DNA of 64,000 bases from Pseudomonas fluorescens (GCF_900636825.1 NZ_LR134318.1:5441501-5505500); one strand, 5' to 3'. Shown: positions 1 through 7,998, numbered from the stretch's first letter. Made by a program: numbers and translations. The notes: generated from the sequence alone by a model not told the origin.

Positions 1-825
1 GGAGAACACCTCACCAGTCAAATTTAGGCTTTCCAATTCTTTGTCAAAGGTCGCCCGGATTTCATCTTGGCCATTGATGCCAAAAAAATCTGTGAAGAAT
101 TCGTCGACTTCAAAGTCTTTACGCTTTTTCGCAATCTCAACGACTTTCTCAGCGACCTTCGATGTGATAGCAGGCGGCAGATCACCCAGGTGTGTCCTTA
201 CAGTTTTTTTGATTGCCTTAACCAAATCTACCGTCATTTCCTTTGAGTTCCGGAGGCGCTCTACTCCTAGGAATTCTTTGAAGAAATCACTGATTCCTGA
301 GCGGCTCATTTTATCAATGATCACTACTTCTGAGTCTTTGGAATCCAAATCAATAAGAGCTGATTTCTGCAACGCTTTTGGTGATTCAGTAAAGTTGTTA
401 GTAACTGCCTGAAGTATTGCCTGGGCGCCCTTAGTTTCAAATGTCACGACTTTTTCAGAGTCGTACTTGATTAAGGAATAAAACTTTTTAGCCCCTGTAA
501 TTAAACCAATTACAATCAACACGCCTGACTTCATCCGTTTATCACCAAGGCGATGAAATTGCCGCGCCAAGCTCTTGGAGATATCGACAAAATTCGACTC
601 GCCCTTTTCCCAACTATTCAATTTGGCCTTTACTTGAGATATTTCAGCGAAAGAGAATTTATTGCCCTTGAGGGTTTCTTTGATGCGGTCAATGAAGAAC
701 GGCTCGAAGGTGCTTAAGGGGGTGTCGTCAAAAAGGATCGGATCATCGGCTCGATGATGCACCACGTGAAAAATGAAATTCTCGATTTTCAGGGCTTCGA
801 TTTCTTTATCCGTAAGAGTGGCCAA
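1..825 (-). CDS. Nucleoid-associated protein, NdpA/YejK (NA37) family, 3'-truncated by window edge
   Basis: The minus strand is open from a TTG at 823-825 to the window edge, giving 275 codons. An in-frame TGA lies just upstream and a GAGG Shine-Dalgarno sits about 7 nt before the TTG, so this start is well defined. The N-terminus (ATLTDKEIEALKIENFIFHV) and the later pattern of a hydrophobic VLIVIGLITG strand, RLRNSKEMT and a helical KVVEIAKKRKDFEVDEFF segment resemble the 37-kDa nucleoid-associated family. That family is usually about 330 residues, so perhaps 60 C-terminal residues lie outside. Codon use is clearly more AT-rich than in the rest of the window, which with the nearby att-like scar suggests a transferred copy rather than the housekeeping paralogue. 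Family members bind DNA; a specific role here is unknown. A LexA-like box lies about 110 nt upstream. Confidence 0.75.
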   Translation of the reverse strand, partial: MATLTDKEIEALKIENFIFHVVHHRADDPILFDDTPLSTFEPFFIDRIKETLKGNKFSFAEISQVKAKLNSWEKGESNFVDISKSLARQFHRLGDKRMKSGVLIVIGLITGAKKFYSLIKYDSEKVVTFETKGAQAILQAVTNNFTESPKALQKSALIDLDSKDSEVVIIDKMSRSGISDFFKEFLGVERLRNSKEMTVDLVKAIKKTVRTHLGDLPPAITSKVAEKVVEIAKKRKDFEVDEFFTDFFGINGQDEIRATFDKELESLNLTGEVFS

Positions 826-930
826 GTTAAATCCTCATCCTTGCTGGTGGCGACATGACATTAAGCATTGATGTAAGCACCTTTTCAGCGTTATGCCTAG
901 CGTCCCCCGCAGGGCATAGCATACGAATCA

Positions 931-946
931 CTGTATGAATATACAC
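931..946. promoter_or_regulatory. LexA-like SOS box
   Basis: CTGTATGAATATACAC matches the LexA pattern CTG-N10-CAG with one mismatch at the last base and keeps the AT-rich alternating core. It lies 106 nt upstream of the minus-strand start codon at 825 and about 210 nt upstream of the plus-strand gene at 1155, so the minus-strand gene is the more likely target. Inferred from sequence only. Confidence 0.45.
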
Positions 947-1086
947 CTATAGAAAGCGGTTGGCTGCCGTTTGGCCCCACCTAGGATCACTTGTCCGATG
1001 GAAGGCTCACTGGTAAGCGTGTTTAAGCGTGCATGAACGCTGAGCACTGGGTGACATTTTTCGAGATTCTTTTGGTGCTTTTATAA

Positions 1087-1105
1087 AAAAGCAATAATTG
1101 CTTTT
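1087..1105. promoter_or_regulatory. 19-bp palindrome, candidate autoregulatory operator
   Basis: AAAAGCAAT-A-ATTGCTTTT is a perfect inverted repeat with 9-bp arms around one base. It lies 50 nt before the start codon of the downstream gene, whose protein begins with a ribbon-helix-helix domain. Such dimeric repressors commonly bind palindromes in their own promoters, so autoregulation is a reasonable inference. Confidence 0.45.
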
Positions 1106-1154
1106 ATCTTATTGCTATGGGATGCTTCTTAGCATCTGACAGGAGATCCATCCC

Positions 1155-1784
1155 ATGAACGACATTATTTCGCTCATCGAAAACGCCGCAAAGACGAAGA
1201 GTGACCTAGCGTCCGCATCTATCCGCATGCCCAAGGAGCTCTACTCATTTATCGAAGGTCTGGCTGATCAGCTCGATCTGAGTCGCCAGGAGACAATGCT
1301 GAAACTGCTAGAGAAGGGGGTTGAAGCTGCCAAGGCTGCTCTGAAGCTTGATGACAAAGAGCAGGCGGCAGTAGACATCGAGTTACTCGAACCGTCGAGC
1401 TTCCACCTTCTGAATACGAACAAGCGTCACTCATTGGAAGACCATGACCGTATGCTGAGCGAGGGTAGCGCAGCAGCTTTTTATGCCCCTTGGAAGTACA
1501 ACATTGACCGTATAAAGAAAGGTGACGTGGTCTTCTTGTACGAAAATGGCAAGGGGATCGTCGCCTTCGGCCAAGGTACTGGCGAAACTGAAAAACGTGA
1601 GCATCACGGCTATCTGGAAGAGTGCCATTTTCAGCGACTGATGGATTTCACCATCTTGGATAAGCCGATTTCGGCTGCGGAGATCAAGAAAGCGGTACAG
1701 AAAAATGTCGTCTTCTTGCGCACGATGTCTCCCATGCCCGATGGCCAATTGCTGCTGAATCTGATCCAAAAGCGCTCCGCATGA
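1155..1784 (+). CDS. Ribbon-helix-helix protein with C-terminal PUA/EVE-like domain
   Basis: 209 residues; the ATG has an AGGAG Shine-Dalgarno 10 nt upstream. Residues about 20-60 (SIRMPKELYSFIEGLADQ followed by LSRQETMLKLLEKGVEA) have the strand-helix-helix pattern of ribbon-helix-helix DNA-binding proteins. Residues about 80-205 are a separate domain: a strand, then PWKYNIDRIKKGDVVFLYEN, GKGIVAFGQGTG, and a final strand with VVFLRTMSP. The GDVVFLYENGKGIVAFG run resembles the core of EVE/PUA-superfamily domains, which read modified bases or RNA and occur near restriction and mobile-element genes. I see no catalytic residues. A 19-bp palindrome upstream may be its operator. The domain calls are by eye; the fusion is not one I recognise as a named family. 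Confidence 0.6.
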   Translation: MNDIISLIENAAKTKSDLASASIRMPKELYSFIEGLADQLDLSRQETMLKLLEKGVEAAKAALKLDDKEQAAVDIELLEPSSFHLLNTNKRHSLEDHDRMLSEGSAAAFYAPWKYNIDRIKKGDVVFLYENGKGIVAFGQGTGETEKREHHGYLEECHFQRLMDFTILDKPISAAEIKKAVQKNVVFLRTMSPMPDGQLLLNLIQKRSA

Positions 1785-1927
1785 AGCCTGGTGGGCGTAG
1801 TCAAAATAACCATCCCAACAGGGGCTAGGATCGGCTCAGTACGCTGCAGGGGTAGCCAACCGCACAGGCTCAATCTCTCCCTAAGTCCGCTCAGCCCATC
1901 TCTAAAAGGTGGGATGATAGGGAGTCG

Positions 1928-1957
1928 TATAAATACAACACTCGGGTTGTATTTATA
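1928..1957. repeat. 12-bp perfect inverted repeat
   Basis: TATAAATACAAC and GTTGTATTTATA flank a 6-nt loop. The arms are AT-rich and there is no U-tract, so a simple terminator is unlikely. Position between the last accessory gene and the att-like site fits a recombinase or regulator binding site, but no cognate protein is in the window. Confidence 0.6.
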
Positions 1958-2069
1958 GAAATATGACACGGCTATCAATGAACGCCAGAATTCCCCAGTG
2001 TCTACTGACGATTGACACGATCAAGACCGGACGGACAGTATCCGGACGAACAATTCACGCACCACATAA

Positions 2070-2095
2070 GGGTTCAAGTCCGTGTGGGCCCACCA
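2070..2095 (+). other. tRNA 3'-end-like sequence, candidate attachment-site remnant
   Basis: GGGTTCAAGTCC resembles a tRNA T-loop and is followed at the right distance by TGGGCCC-A-CCA, an acceptor 3' strand with discriminator and CCA. The T-stem does not pair fully and no matching 5' half (GGGCCCA) is found within the preceding 90 nt. A strong terminator follows directly, as after a tRNA gene. Best read as the 3' remnant left at one end of an element integrated in a tRNA gene, whose intact copy would be outside the window to the left. Confidence 0.35.
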
Positions 2096-2100
2096 AATTG

Positions 2101-2128
2101 AAAGCCGCGCTCAATGCGCGGCTTTTTT
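2101..2128 (+). terminator. Rho-independent terminator
   Basis: AAGCCGCGC and GCGCGGCTT pair around the loop TCAAT, followed by a T-run. It sits immediately after the tRNA-like tail. Confidence 0.85.
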
Positions 2129-2196
2129 GTGGGCGTGTGGTTGGGGATTCAGACCTGCCGGCGTTCCCGTGTGCCTAATCTCATTGAGCATGTACC

Positions 2197-2697
2197 ATGC
2201 GCAACGCACCCTCCCACACCCACGGAGCCACCCCTTTGCCAGACACCCGCCCACCCGCTCTCGACGAAATCGACCGTCAGTTGATCGCCGCGCTGCAGAT
2301 CAACGCCCGCGAAAGCGTGGCCATGCTTGCCCGGCAGTTGGGCATTGCGCGCACCACGGTGACTTCGCGTCTGGCGCGGCTGGAAAAAGCCAAAGTGATT
2401 ACCGGTTATGGTGTGCGGCTCGGCCAGCGCGTGGTCGATGGGGGTTTGCAAGCGTATGTAGGGATCAAGGTGCAGCCGCGCTCCGGCAAGGAGGTCTTGC
2501 GGCGCTTGAGCGCAATGGCGCAGGTGCAGCAGCTTTGCGCGGTGAGTGGCGAGTTCGATTATGTGGCGTGGTTGCGCACTGATTCGCCGGAGCAGCTCGA
2601 TCAGCTACTGGATCAGATCGGCAGCGTCGATGGGGTTGAGAAGACCACGACTTCGATCATTTTGAGCAGCAAGATTGATCGGGGGCAGCCGGTCTGA
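2197..2697 (+). CDS. Lrp/AsnC-family transcriptional regulator
   Basis: 166 residues. After a loose 25-residue N-terminus comes the AsnC-type helix-turn-helix (LDEIDRQLIAALQINARES, then LARQLGIARTTVTSRLARLE, about residues 27-70). The RAM/AsnC ligand-binding domain follows (YVGIKVQPRSGKEVLRRLSA, VSGEFDYVAWLRTD and IGSVDGVEKTTTSIILSS). No strong Shine-Dalgarno precedes this ATG, and the conserved part begins later, so the true start may be a little downstream. It is 225 nt upstream of davB on the same strand. Lrp-type proteins often respond to amino acids, so control of the lysine genes is a plausible inference. Confidence 0.9.
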   Translation: MRNAPSHTHGATPLPDTRPPALDEIDRQLIAALQINARESVAMLARQLGIARTTVTSRLARLEKAKVITGYGVRLGQRVVDGGLQAYVGIKVQPRSGKEVLRRLSAMAQVQQLCAVSGEFDYVAWLRTDSPEQLDQLLDQIGSVDGVEKTTTSIILSSKIDRGQPV

Positions 2698-2735
2698 TGC
2701 ATTGGTCAGTGCCACCCTTATTAGCAGATACAGCC

Positions 2736-2760
2736 CATTCGCGAGCAGGCTCGCTCCTAC
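2736..2760 (+). repeat. Single REP unit (CGAGCAGGCTCG type)
   Basis: TTCGCGAGCAGGCTCGCTCCTAC is one unpaired copy of the REP family that appears as an inverted pair at 32973-33039. It lies in the Lrp-davB gap. Confidence 0.7.
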
Positions 2761-2922
2761 ACTTTCGGCCTATGTGTAGCTCGCTATCGTCACTTTGAAT
2801 GCTCGATTGGCAAAACGACGACACTTTGCGTCTTATTTACGTGTTCCAGGCTCCCTAGAATGGCTGGCATCTTTTCCTATACTCAACGCGCATCCCGCGT
2901 CGGGTCGCCAGTAAGGTCAGCC

Positions 2923-4605
2923 ATGAACAAGAACAATCGCCACCCTGCAGACGGTAACAAACCAGTCACCGTTTTCGGCCCGGATTTTCCCTTCGCATTT
3001 GACGACTGGATCGAGCACCCGGCCGGTCTCGGCACTATTCCTGATCACCAGCACGGTGCCGAAGTGGCGATTGTCGGCGCGGGGATTGCCGGGTTGGTGG
3101 CCGCTTATGAGCTGATGAAGCTCGGTTTGAAGCCGGTGGTCTACGAGGCGTCGAAGTTGGGCGGTCGTTTACGTTCGCAGGCGTTCAACGGCACCGATGG
3201 CATCGTCGCTGAACTCGGCGGCATGCGTTTCCCGGTGTCCTCCACGGCGTTTTATCACTACGTCGACAAGCTCGGACTCGAAACCAAACCGTTTCCAAAC
3301 CCGCTGACGGGCGCCTCAGGCAGCACCGTGATTGATCTGGAAGGCACAACCCATTACGCACAAAGTCTGAAGGATCTTCCTGCACTGTTTCAGGAAGTGG
3401 CCGACGCCTGGGCGGATGCGCTGGAAGCCGGTTCGCAGTTCTCCGATATCCAGCAGGCCATTCGCGACCGCGATGTGCCGCGGCTGAAAGAGCTGTGGAA
3501 CAAGCTCGTACCGCTATGGGATGACCGCACCTTCTATGATTTCGTCGCGACCTCGAAAGCCTTCGCCAAGCTTTCATTCCATCACCGCGAAGTGTTCGGT
3601 CAGGTAGGTTTCGGCACTGGCGGCTGGGACTCGGACTTCCCGAACTCGATGCTGGAAATCTTCCGGGTGGTGATGACCAATTGCGATGATCATCAGCACC
3701 TGGTGGTCGGCGGCGTCGAGCAAGTGCCGCAGGGCATCTGGCGGCATGTTCCGGAACGCTGCGTGCACTGGCCCGCAGGCACCAGCCTGAAATCCCTGCA
3801 CCGTGGCGCGCCGCGTTCCGGCGTGAAGAAAATCGCCCACGCGCCGGATGGCCGCTTCGCTGTCACCGACAACAACGGCGACACGCGTGAATACGCCGCG
3901 GTGCTGACCACCTGCCAGAGCTGGCTGCTGACCACACAAATCGAATGCGACGAAAGCCTGTTCTCGCAGAAGATGTGGATGGCCCTCGACCGCACACGCT
4001 ATATGCAGTCGTCGAAGACTTTCGTGATGGTCGACCGGCCGTTCTGGAAAGACAAAGACCCGGAAACCGGCCGCGATCTGATGAGCATGACGCTCACCGA
4101 TCGTCTGACCCGTGGCACTTACCTGTTCGACAACGGCGACGACAAACCGGGCGTGATCTGTCTGTCGTATTCGTGGATGAGCGATGCGCTGAAGATGCTT
4201 CCGCACCCGGTTGAAAAACGCGTTGAGCTGGCGCTGAACGCGTTGAAAAAGATCTACCCGAAAGTCGATATCGCGGCGCGCATCATTGGCGATCCGATCA
4301 CCGTGTCGTGGGAAGCCGATCCATATTTCCTCGGCGCCTTCAAAGGTGCGCTGCCCGGCCACTACCGCTACAACCAGCGCATGTACGCGCACTTCATGCA
4401 GGACGAAATGCCTGCCGAGCAGCGCGGGATTTTCATCGCCGGTGACGACGTCTCATGGACACCGGCATGGGTCGAAGGCGCGGTGCAAACCTCGCTGAAC
4501 GCGGTGTGGGGGATCATGAAACATTTCGGCGGATCGACACATAAAGAGAACCCGGGCCCGGGTGATGTGTTCAAAGACATCGGCCCTATCGCCCTGCCCG
4601 AGTAA
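2923..4605 (+). CDS. davB: L-lysine 2-monooxygenase
   Basis: 560 residues from the ATG at 2923, chosen because it gives the N-terminus MNKNNRHPADG typical of DavB and has a TAAGG Shine-Dalgarno; an ATG at 2860 would add 21 unsupported residues. The protein is a flavin amine oxidase: the FAD GxGxxG (GAGIAG) is at residues 52-57, then YEASKLGGRLRSQ and a second motif AELGGMRFP. The C-terminal flavin-contact segment is GIFIAGDDVSWTPAWVEGAVQTS. The sequence closely resembles Pseudomonas putida DavB as I recall it. DavB converts lysine with oxygen to 5-aminovaleramide, CO2 and water, the first step of the aminovalerate route. davA follows after 12 nt, so they are co-transcribed. Confidence 0.92.
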   Translation: MNKNNRHPADGNKPVTVFGPDFPFAFDDWIEHPAGLGTIPDHQHGAEVAIVGAGIAGLVAAYELMKLGLKPVVYEASKLGGRLRSQAFNGTDGIVAELGGMRFPVSSTAFYHYVDKLGLETKPFPNPLTGASGSTVIDLEGTTHYAQSLKDLPALFQEVADAWADALEAGSQFSDIQQAIRDRDVPRLKELWNKLVPLWDDRTFYDFVATSKAFAKLSFHHREVFGQVGFGTGGWDSDFPNSMLEIFRVVMTNCDDHQHLVVGGVEQVPQGIWRHVPERCVHWPAGTSLKSLHRGAPRSGVKKIAHAPDGRFAVTDNNGDTREYAAVLTTCQSWLLTTQIECDESLFSQKMWMALDRTRYMQSSKTFVMVDRPFWKDKDPETGRDLMSMTLTDRLTRGTYLFDNGDDKPGVICLSYSWMSDALKMLPHPVEKRVELALNALKKIYPKVDIAARIIGDPITVSWEADPYFLGAFKGALPGHYRYNQRMYAHFMQDEMPAEQRGIFIAGDDVSWTPAWVEGAVQTSLNAVWGIMKHFGGSTHKENPGPGDVFKDIGPIALPE

Positions 4606-4617
4606 GAGGAATCCCTG

Positions 4618-5412
4618 ATGCGTGTAGCCCTTTACCAATGTCCACCGCTGCCACTGGACCCCGCCGCCAATCTGCATCGCTTGCACCAGGTGGCGATGGA
4701 GGCCAAAGGCGCGGACCTGCTGGTACTGCCGGAGATGTTCATGACCGGCTACAACATTGGCGCCGAAGCGGTCGGTACGCTGGCTGAAGTCTATAACGGT
4801 GAATGGGCGCAGCAGATCGCGCGGATTGCCAGAGCTGCTGGTTTGGCGATTGTTTACGGCTACCCGGAGCGCACCGCCGATGGGCAGATCTATAACGCCG
4901 TGCAGTTGATCGATTCGAGCGGCGAGCGCCTGGGCAATTACCGCAAGTCGCATCTGTTCGGCGATCTGGACCGGTCGATGTTCAGCCCCGGTGATGACGA
5001 TTTGCCCGTGCTTGAGCTCAACGGCTGGAAGCTGGGCTTTCTGATCTGCTATGACCTGGAGTTTCCGGAGAACACCCGGCGCCTGGCGCTTGCTGGCGCC
5101 GAACTGATTCTGGTGCCAACGGCGAACATGGTTCCGTTCGACTTCGTCGCTGACGTCACCGTCCGCTCGCGCGCCTTCGAAAACCAGTGTTACGTAGCTT
5201 ATGCAAACTATTGCGGCAGCGAAGGCGACATCCACTATTGCGGACAGAGCAGCATCGCCGCACCGGATGGCAGCCGCATCGCTCAGGCCGGGCTCGACGA
5301 AGCCCTGATCATTGGCGAACTGGATCGCCAATTGATGCTCGACTCGCGCGCCGCCAATCGCTATCTCAGTGATCGCCGCCCGGAGCTATACGGCGCGCTG
5401 AACAGGCGTTAA
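4618..5412 (+). CDS. davA: 5-aminovaleramidase (nitrilase superfamily)
   Basis: 264 residues of the carbon-nitrogen hydrolase fold. The catalytic triad is visible as Glu39 (LVLPEMFMTG), Lys110 (NYRKSHLFG) and Cys144 (FLICYDLEFPEN). Length equals that of P. putida DavA. It hydrolyses 5-aminovaleramide, the DavB product, to 5-aminovalerate and ammonia in the cytoplasm. A GAGGAA Shine-Dalgarno precedes the ATG. The later steps (davD, davT) are not in the window. Confidence 0.9.
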   Translation: MRVALYQCPPLPLDPAANLHRLHQVAMEAKGADLLVLPEMFMTGYNIGAEAVGTLAEVYNGEWAQQIARIARAAGLAIVYGYPERTADGQIYNAVQLIDSSGERLGNYRKSHLFGDLDRSMFSPGDDDLPVLELNGWKLGFLICYDLEFPENTRRLALAGAELILVPTANMVPFDFVADVTVRSRAFENQCYVAYANYCGSEGDIHYCGQSSIAAPDGSRIAQAGLDEALIIGELDRQLMLDSRAANRYLSDRRPELYGALNRR

Positions 5413-5450
5413 TCCGCTAGCATTGGCACTTCACTGTTCTGGAAGTGCCC

Positions 5451-7865
5451 ATGCCTGCGCCGACACCCCCTCGCCCACACACCGAAATCCTGGCCAATGG
5501 CTTGCGCGTGACCCTGCGTCATGTGCCCGGTCTGAAGCGCAGCGCTGCTGTATTGCGCGTGGCTGCCGGTAGCCATGACGTGCCGCTGGCGTGGCCGGGG
5601 CTGGCGCATTTTCTTGAGCATCTGCTGTTTCTCGGCACCGAGCGCTTTCCTGCAGACGAAGCACTGATGGCTTACGTGCAACGTCACGGTGGGCAGGTCA
5701 ATGCCAGCACCCGCGAACGCACCACGGATTTTTTCTTCGAGCTGCCCCCGTCGACCTTCGGCGAAGGGCTTGAGCGTCTTTCAGACATGCTCGCCAAGCC
5801 ACGTATGAATCTGGACGATCAGTTGCGAGAACGTGAAGTGCTGCACGCGGAATTTGTCGCCTGGTCACAGGATCCGACCGCGCAGCAGCAGTTTGCGTTA
5901 TATGAAGGCCTACCGGCGCAGCATCCTTTGCGCGGGTTTCACGCCGGCAATCGCGACAGCCTGAAAGTTGAAGCGCCATCCTTTCAACAAGCGTTGAAGA
6001 GTTTTCACCGGCAGTTTTATCAGACGGGGCAGATGACCCTGAGCCTGGTCGGCCCACAAAGCCTGCAAGCGCTGAAAGAAATGGCCGAGCAGTTTGCGGC
6101 CGCGCTGCCGGTTGGCGATAACGTGGCGCAAGCCGTGCCGTTGCCGTTGGCGGTGAAAAGTTATCAACAGGTCGGCGACCGACGCAGCAATCTCGTGTTT
6201 GCGTTCGATAGCCTGCCTGAAGCGGCAGACGGTGCTTTGGCGTTTCTGTGTCATTGGCTGAACAGCGGCAAACCTGGTGGACTACTGGATTGTCTGCAGC
6301 AGCAGAAGCTGGCGAATGGCTTGAAAGCCGCGCCGGTTTATCACTTCGCCGGACAAGCGTTGCTGCACTTGGAGTTTGCCGCTCGAGCCGAATCGTTGCA
6401 GAGCATTCATGCACATGTGCTGGATTGGTTGAGTTTTTTTGCTCAGCAGGACTGGGCGCCACTTCGCGTGGAATACGCCGCCCTGCATCAACGCCAGCAG
6501 CAAGTGAGCGCTGCGTTGCCATTGGCGCAGCGCGACGCTGGAACGCTTGAAAATGGGCTGTCCGATGCAGGCGTTGAAGCGCTTAACCGAATCCTCATGG
6601 AAATCGGCACTGTGGATAACTTCACCGGCCCGTGGCAACTGCCCGCCGCCAATCCATTTCTGCGCCCCAGCGAACCGTTGGCCAACGCGGGCCTGATACG
6701 CGGTCAAACCAGCGCCCATCGCGGCCTGCGCACATTCGCTCAGGATCGCTCTCGGGGGCGGCGCGAGCGATCGCCGATGCATTTCAGCCAAGCCATATCA
6801 GACATCGGTGATGACGGTGCGATCTATCTGCGCTGGCAGGTTGAAGCGGCAGCCAATGCGGCGCTGCTAAGTCAGTTGCAACGCAGCCTTCGGCAAACCG
6901 CACAAGATGCGCGGGAAGCCGGGGTCGAGCTGACGTTCACAGCCACGGCCAATCAATGGCTGTTAAAGCTCACTGGTTTGCAGGAGCCGATGCCAATCGT
7001 CCTAGAGCATGCGCTGAAATGTCTGACGCACGTTGATGCCAATTCTCCGCACGACGAGCCGGAAACGCCGCTGATTCCTATCCGCCAACTGCTAAAAGCC
7101 CTGCCAGAACATATCCTGCAATCAAGCCACACCAGCGATGATCTCGAGCACCTGTGGGCAACTTCGCATTGGGACGGTCTCGCCGTGGGTCTCAACGCAC
7201 AAAGCCAATCCGCCCTGGGCTTGGCCCTGAGCCGCATTCCGGGAGTTCCGGACAATCAGTTGCCGGCGCCGACAACGATCAGCGCAGACAAGCACTGGAG
7301 CCACATCGACACCGCATCCAGCGAACACGCCGTGCTGCTGTTTTGCCCGAGTCCCGAGCGCGACATTGATGGCGAAGCCGCTTGGCGAATGCTCGCGCAG
7401 ATGTGTCAGACACCGTTCTATCAGCGCTTACGCGGCGAACTGCAATTGGGCTATGCGGTGTTCAGCGCGCTGCGGCAGATTCAGGGCCGCACCGCGTTAC
7501 TGTTTGGGGTGCAATCGCCGAGTGTCAGGCCCGCGGAAATCCTCATGCACATTCAACATTTTCTCGAGGGTATCCCCGCGCTGATCGCACAGCTGGATGA
7601 CGAGAAGCTCAGCCACCATCGGCAAAACCTCGCCGATCAGTTCGACGCGTCCACGTTGGCCGGCAATGAGGCGGCCGAACTGCTCTGGCAGGCGAGGCTC
7701 GCTGGCCACTCGTCGGATTACCTTGATCAGATCATCGCTGCGATACACCGATTGGATCGCACGACATTGCTTGCAGCTGCACAGGGTTTGCTCAACGCCG
7801 AGGGCGGCTGGCTCTGCCTCGCCAGCGAGCCTGCCCCTGAAGTACCGTGGCAAGCGAATAATTGA
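5451..7865 (+). CDS. pqqF: PQQ biosynthesis M16-family metalloprotease
   Basis: 804 residues from the ATG at 5451; a GTG two codons earlier is also open. The inverted zinc motif HxxEH of pitrilysin proteases is at residues 53-57 (HFLEH), with the downstream acidic ligand helix (LNLDDQLREREVLHAEF). The second half is the degenerate, non-catalytic M16 repeat. PqqF is thought to act on the PqqA peptide after the Glu-Tyr crosslink is formed, helping release the crosslinked dipeptide. It lies 156 nt upstream of pqqA, the usual arrangement in fluorescent pseudomonads. Confidence 0.92.
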   Translation: MPAPTPPRPHTEILANGLRVTLRHVPGLKRSAAVLRVAAGSHDVPLAWPGLAHFLEHLLFLGTERFPADEALMAYVQRHGGQVNASTRERTTDFFFELPPSTFGEGLERLSDMLAKPRMNLDDQLREREVLHAEFVAWSQDPTAQQQFALYEGLPAQHPLRGFHAGNRDSLKVEAPSFQQALKSFHRQFYQTGQMTLSLVGPQSLQALKEMAEQFAAALPVGDNVAQAVPLPLAVKSYQQVGDRRSNLVFAFDSLPEAADGALAFLCHWLNSGKPGGLLDCLQQQKLANGLKAAPVYHFAGQALLHLEFAARAESLQSIHAHVLDWLSFFAQQDWAPLRVEYAALHQRQQQVSAALPLAQRDAGTLENGLSDAGVEALNRILMEIGTVDNFTGPWQLPAANPFLRPSEPLANAGLIRGQTSAHRGLRTFAQDRSRGRRERSPMHFSQAISDIGDDGAIYLRWQVEAAANAALLSQLQRSLRQTAQDAREAGVELTFTATANQWLLKLTGLQEPMPIVLEHALKCLTHVDANSPHDEPETPLIPIRQLLKALPEHILQSSHTSDDLEHLWATSHWDGLAVGLNAQSQSALGLALSRIPGVPDNQLPAPTTISADKHWSHIDTASSEHAVLLFCPSPERDIDGEAAWRMLAQMCQTPFYQRLRGELQLGYAVFSALRQIQGRTALLFGVQSPSVRPAEILMHIQHFLEGIPALIAQLDDEKLSHHRQNLADQFDASTLAGNEAAELLWQARLAGHSSDYLDQIIAAIHRLDRTTLLAAAQGLLNAEGGWLCLASEPAPEVPWQANN

Positions 7866-7984
7866 TCATTACCGAGGCTGCAAGGAGCTTTCTCAAAGAT
7901 TCACGGGTCATCTCGTTGAAATTTTGAGTAACATAGCCGCCTAACTAATTGGAACATCACCGCGCTGCCGTGGACTATAACTAT

Positions 7985-7998
7985 GGATAGCGCTATCC
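7985..7998. promoter_or_regulatory. 14-bp palindrome upstream of pqqA
   Basis: GGATAGCGCTATCC is a perfect palindrome 24 nt before the pqqA start codon, just upstream of the Shine-Dalgarno AGGAG. It could be an operator or a 5'-UTR structure; no regulator can be named. Confidence 0.35.

Larger units (their letters stand above)
826..1154. other. Divergent intergenic region of the accessory segment
   Basis: This 329-nt gap separates two divergent genes. It holds an inverted repeat TATGCC/GGCATA (892-897 and 913-918), a LexA-like box (931-946) and a 19-bp palindrome (1087-1105). No coding potential was seen. Confidence 0.6.
1785..2196. other. Intergenic edge of the accessory segment
   Basis: A 412-nt stretch without a convincing gene. 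It contains a 12-bp perfect inverted repeat (1928-1957), two copies of CCGGAC about 10 nt apart (around 2027-2046), a degenerate tRNA 3'-end (2070-2095) and a terminator (2101-2128). A short open frame at 1963-2178 runs through the terminator and is not credible. Confidence 0.6.

Noticed and set aside
2070..2095. A functional tRNA gene
   Set aside because: No 5' half, no cloverleaf and an imperfect T-stem. Only a remnant is supported.
1963..2178. 71-codon open frame
   Set aside because: It spans the terminator and the tRNA-like tail and has no recognisable protein features.
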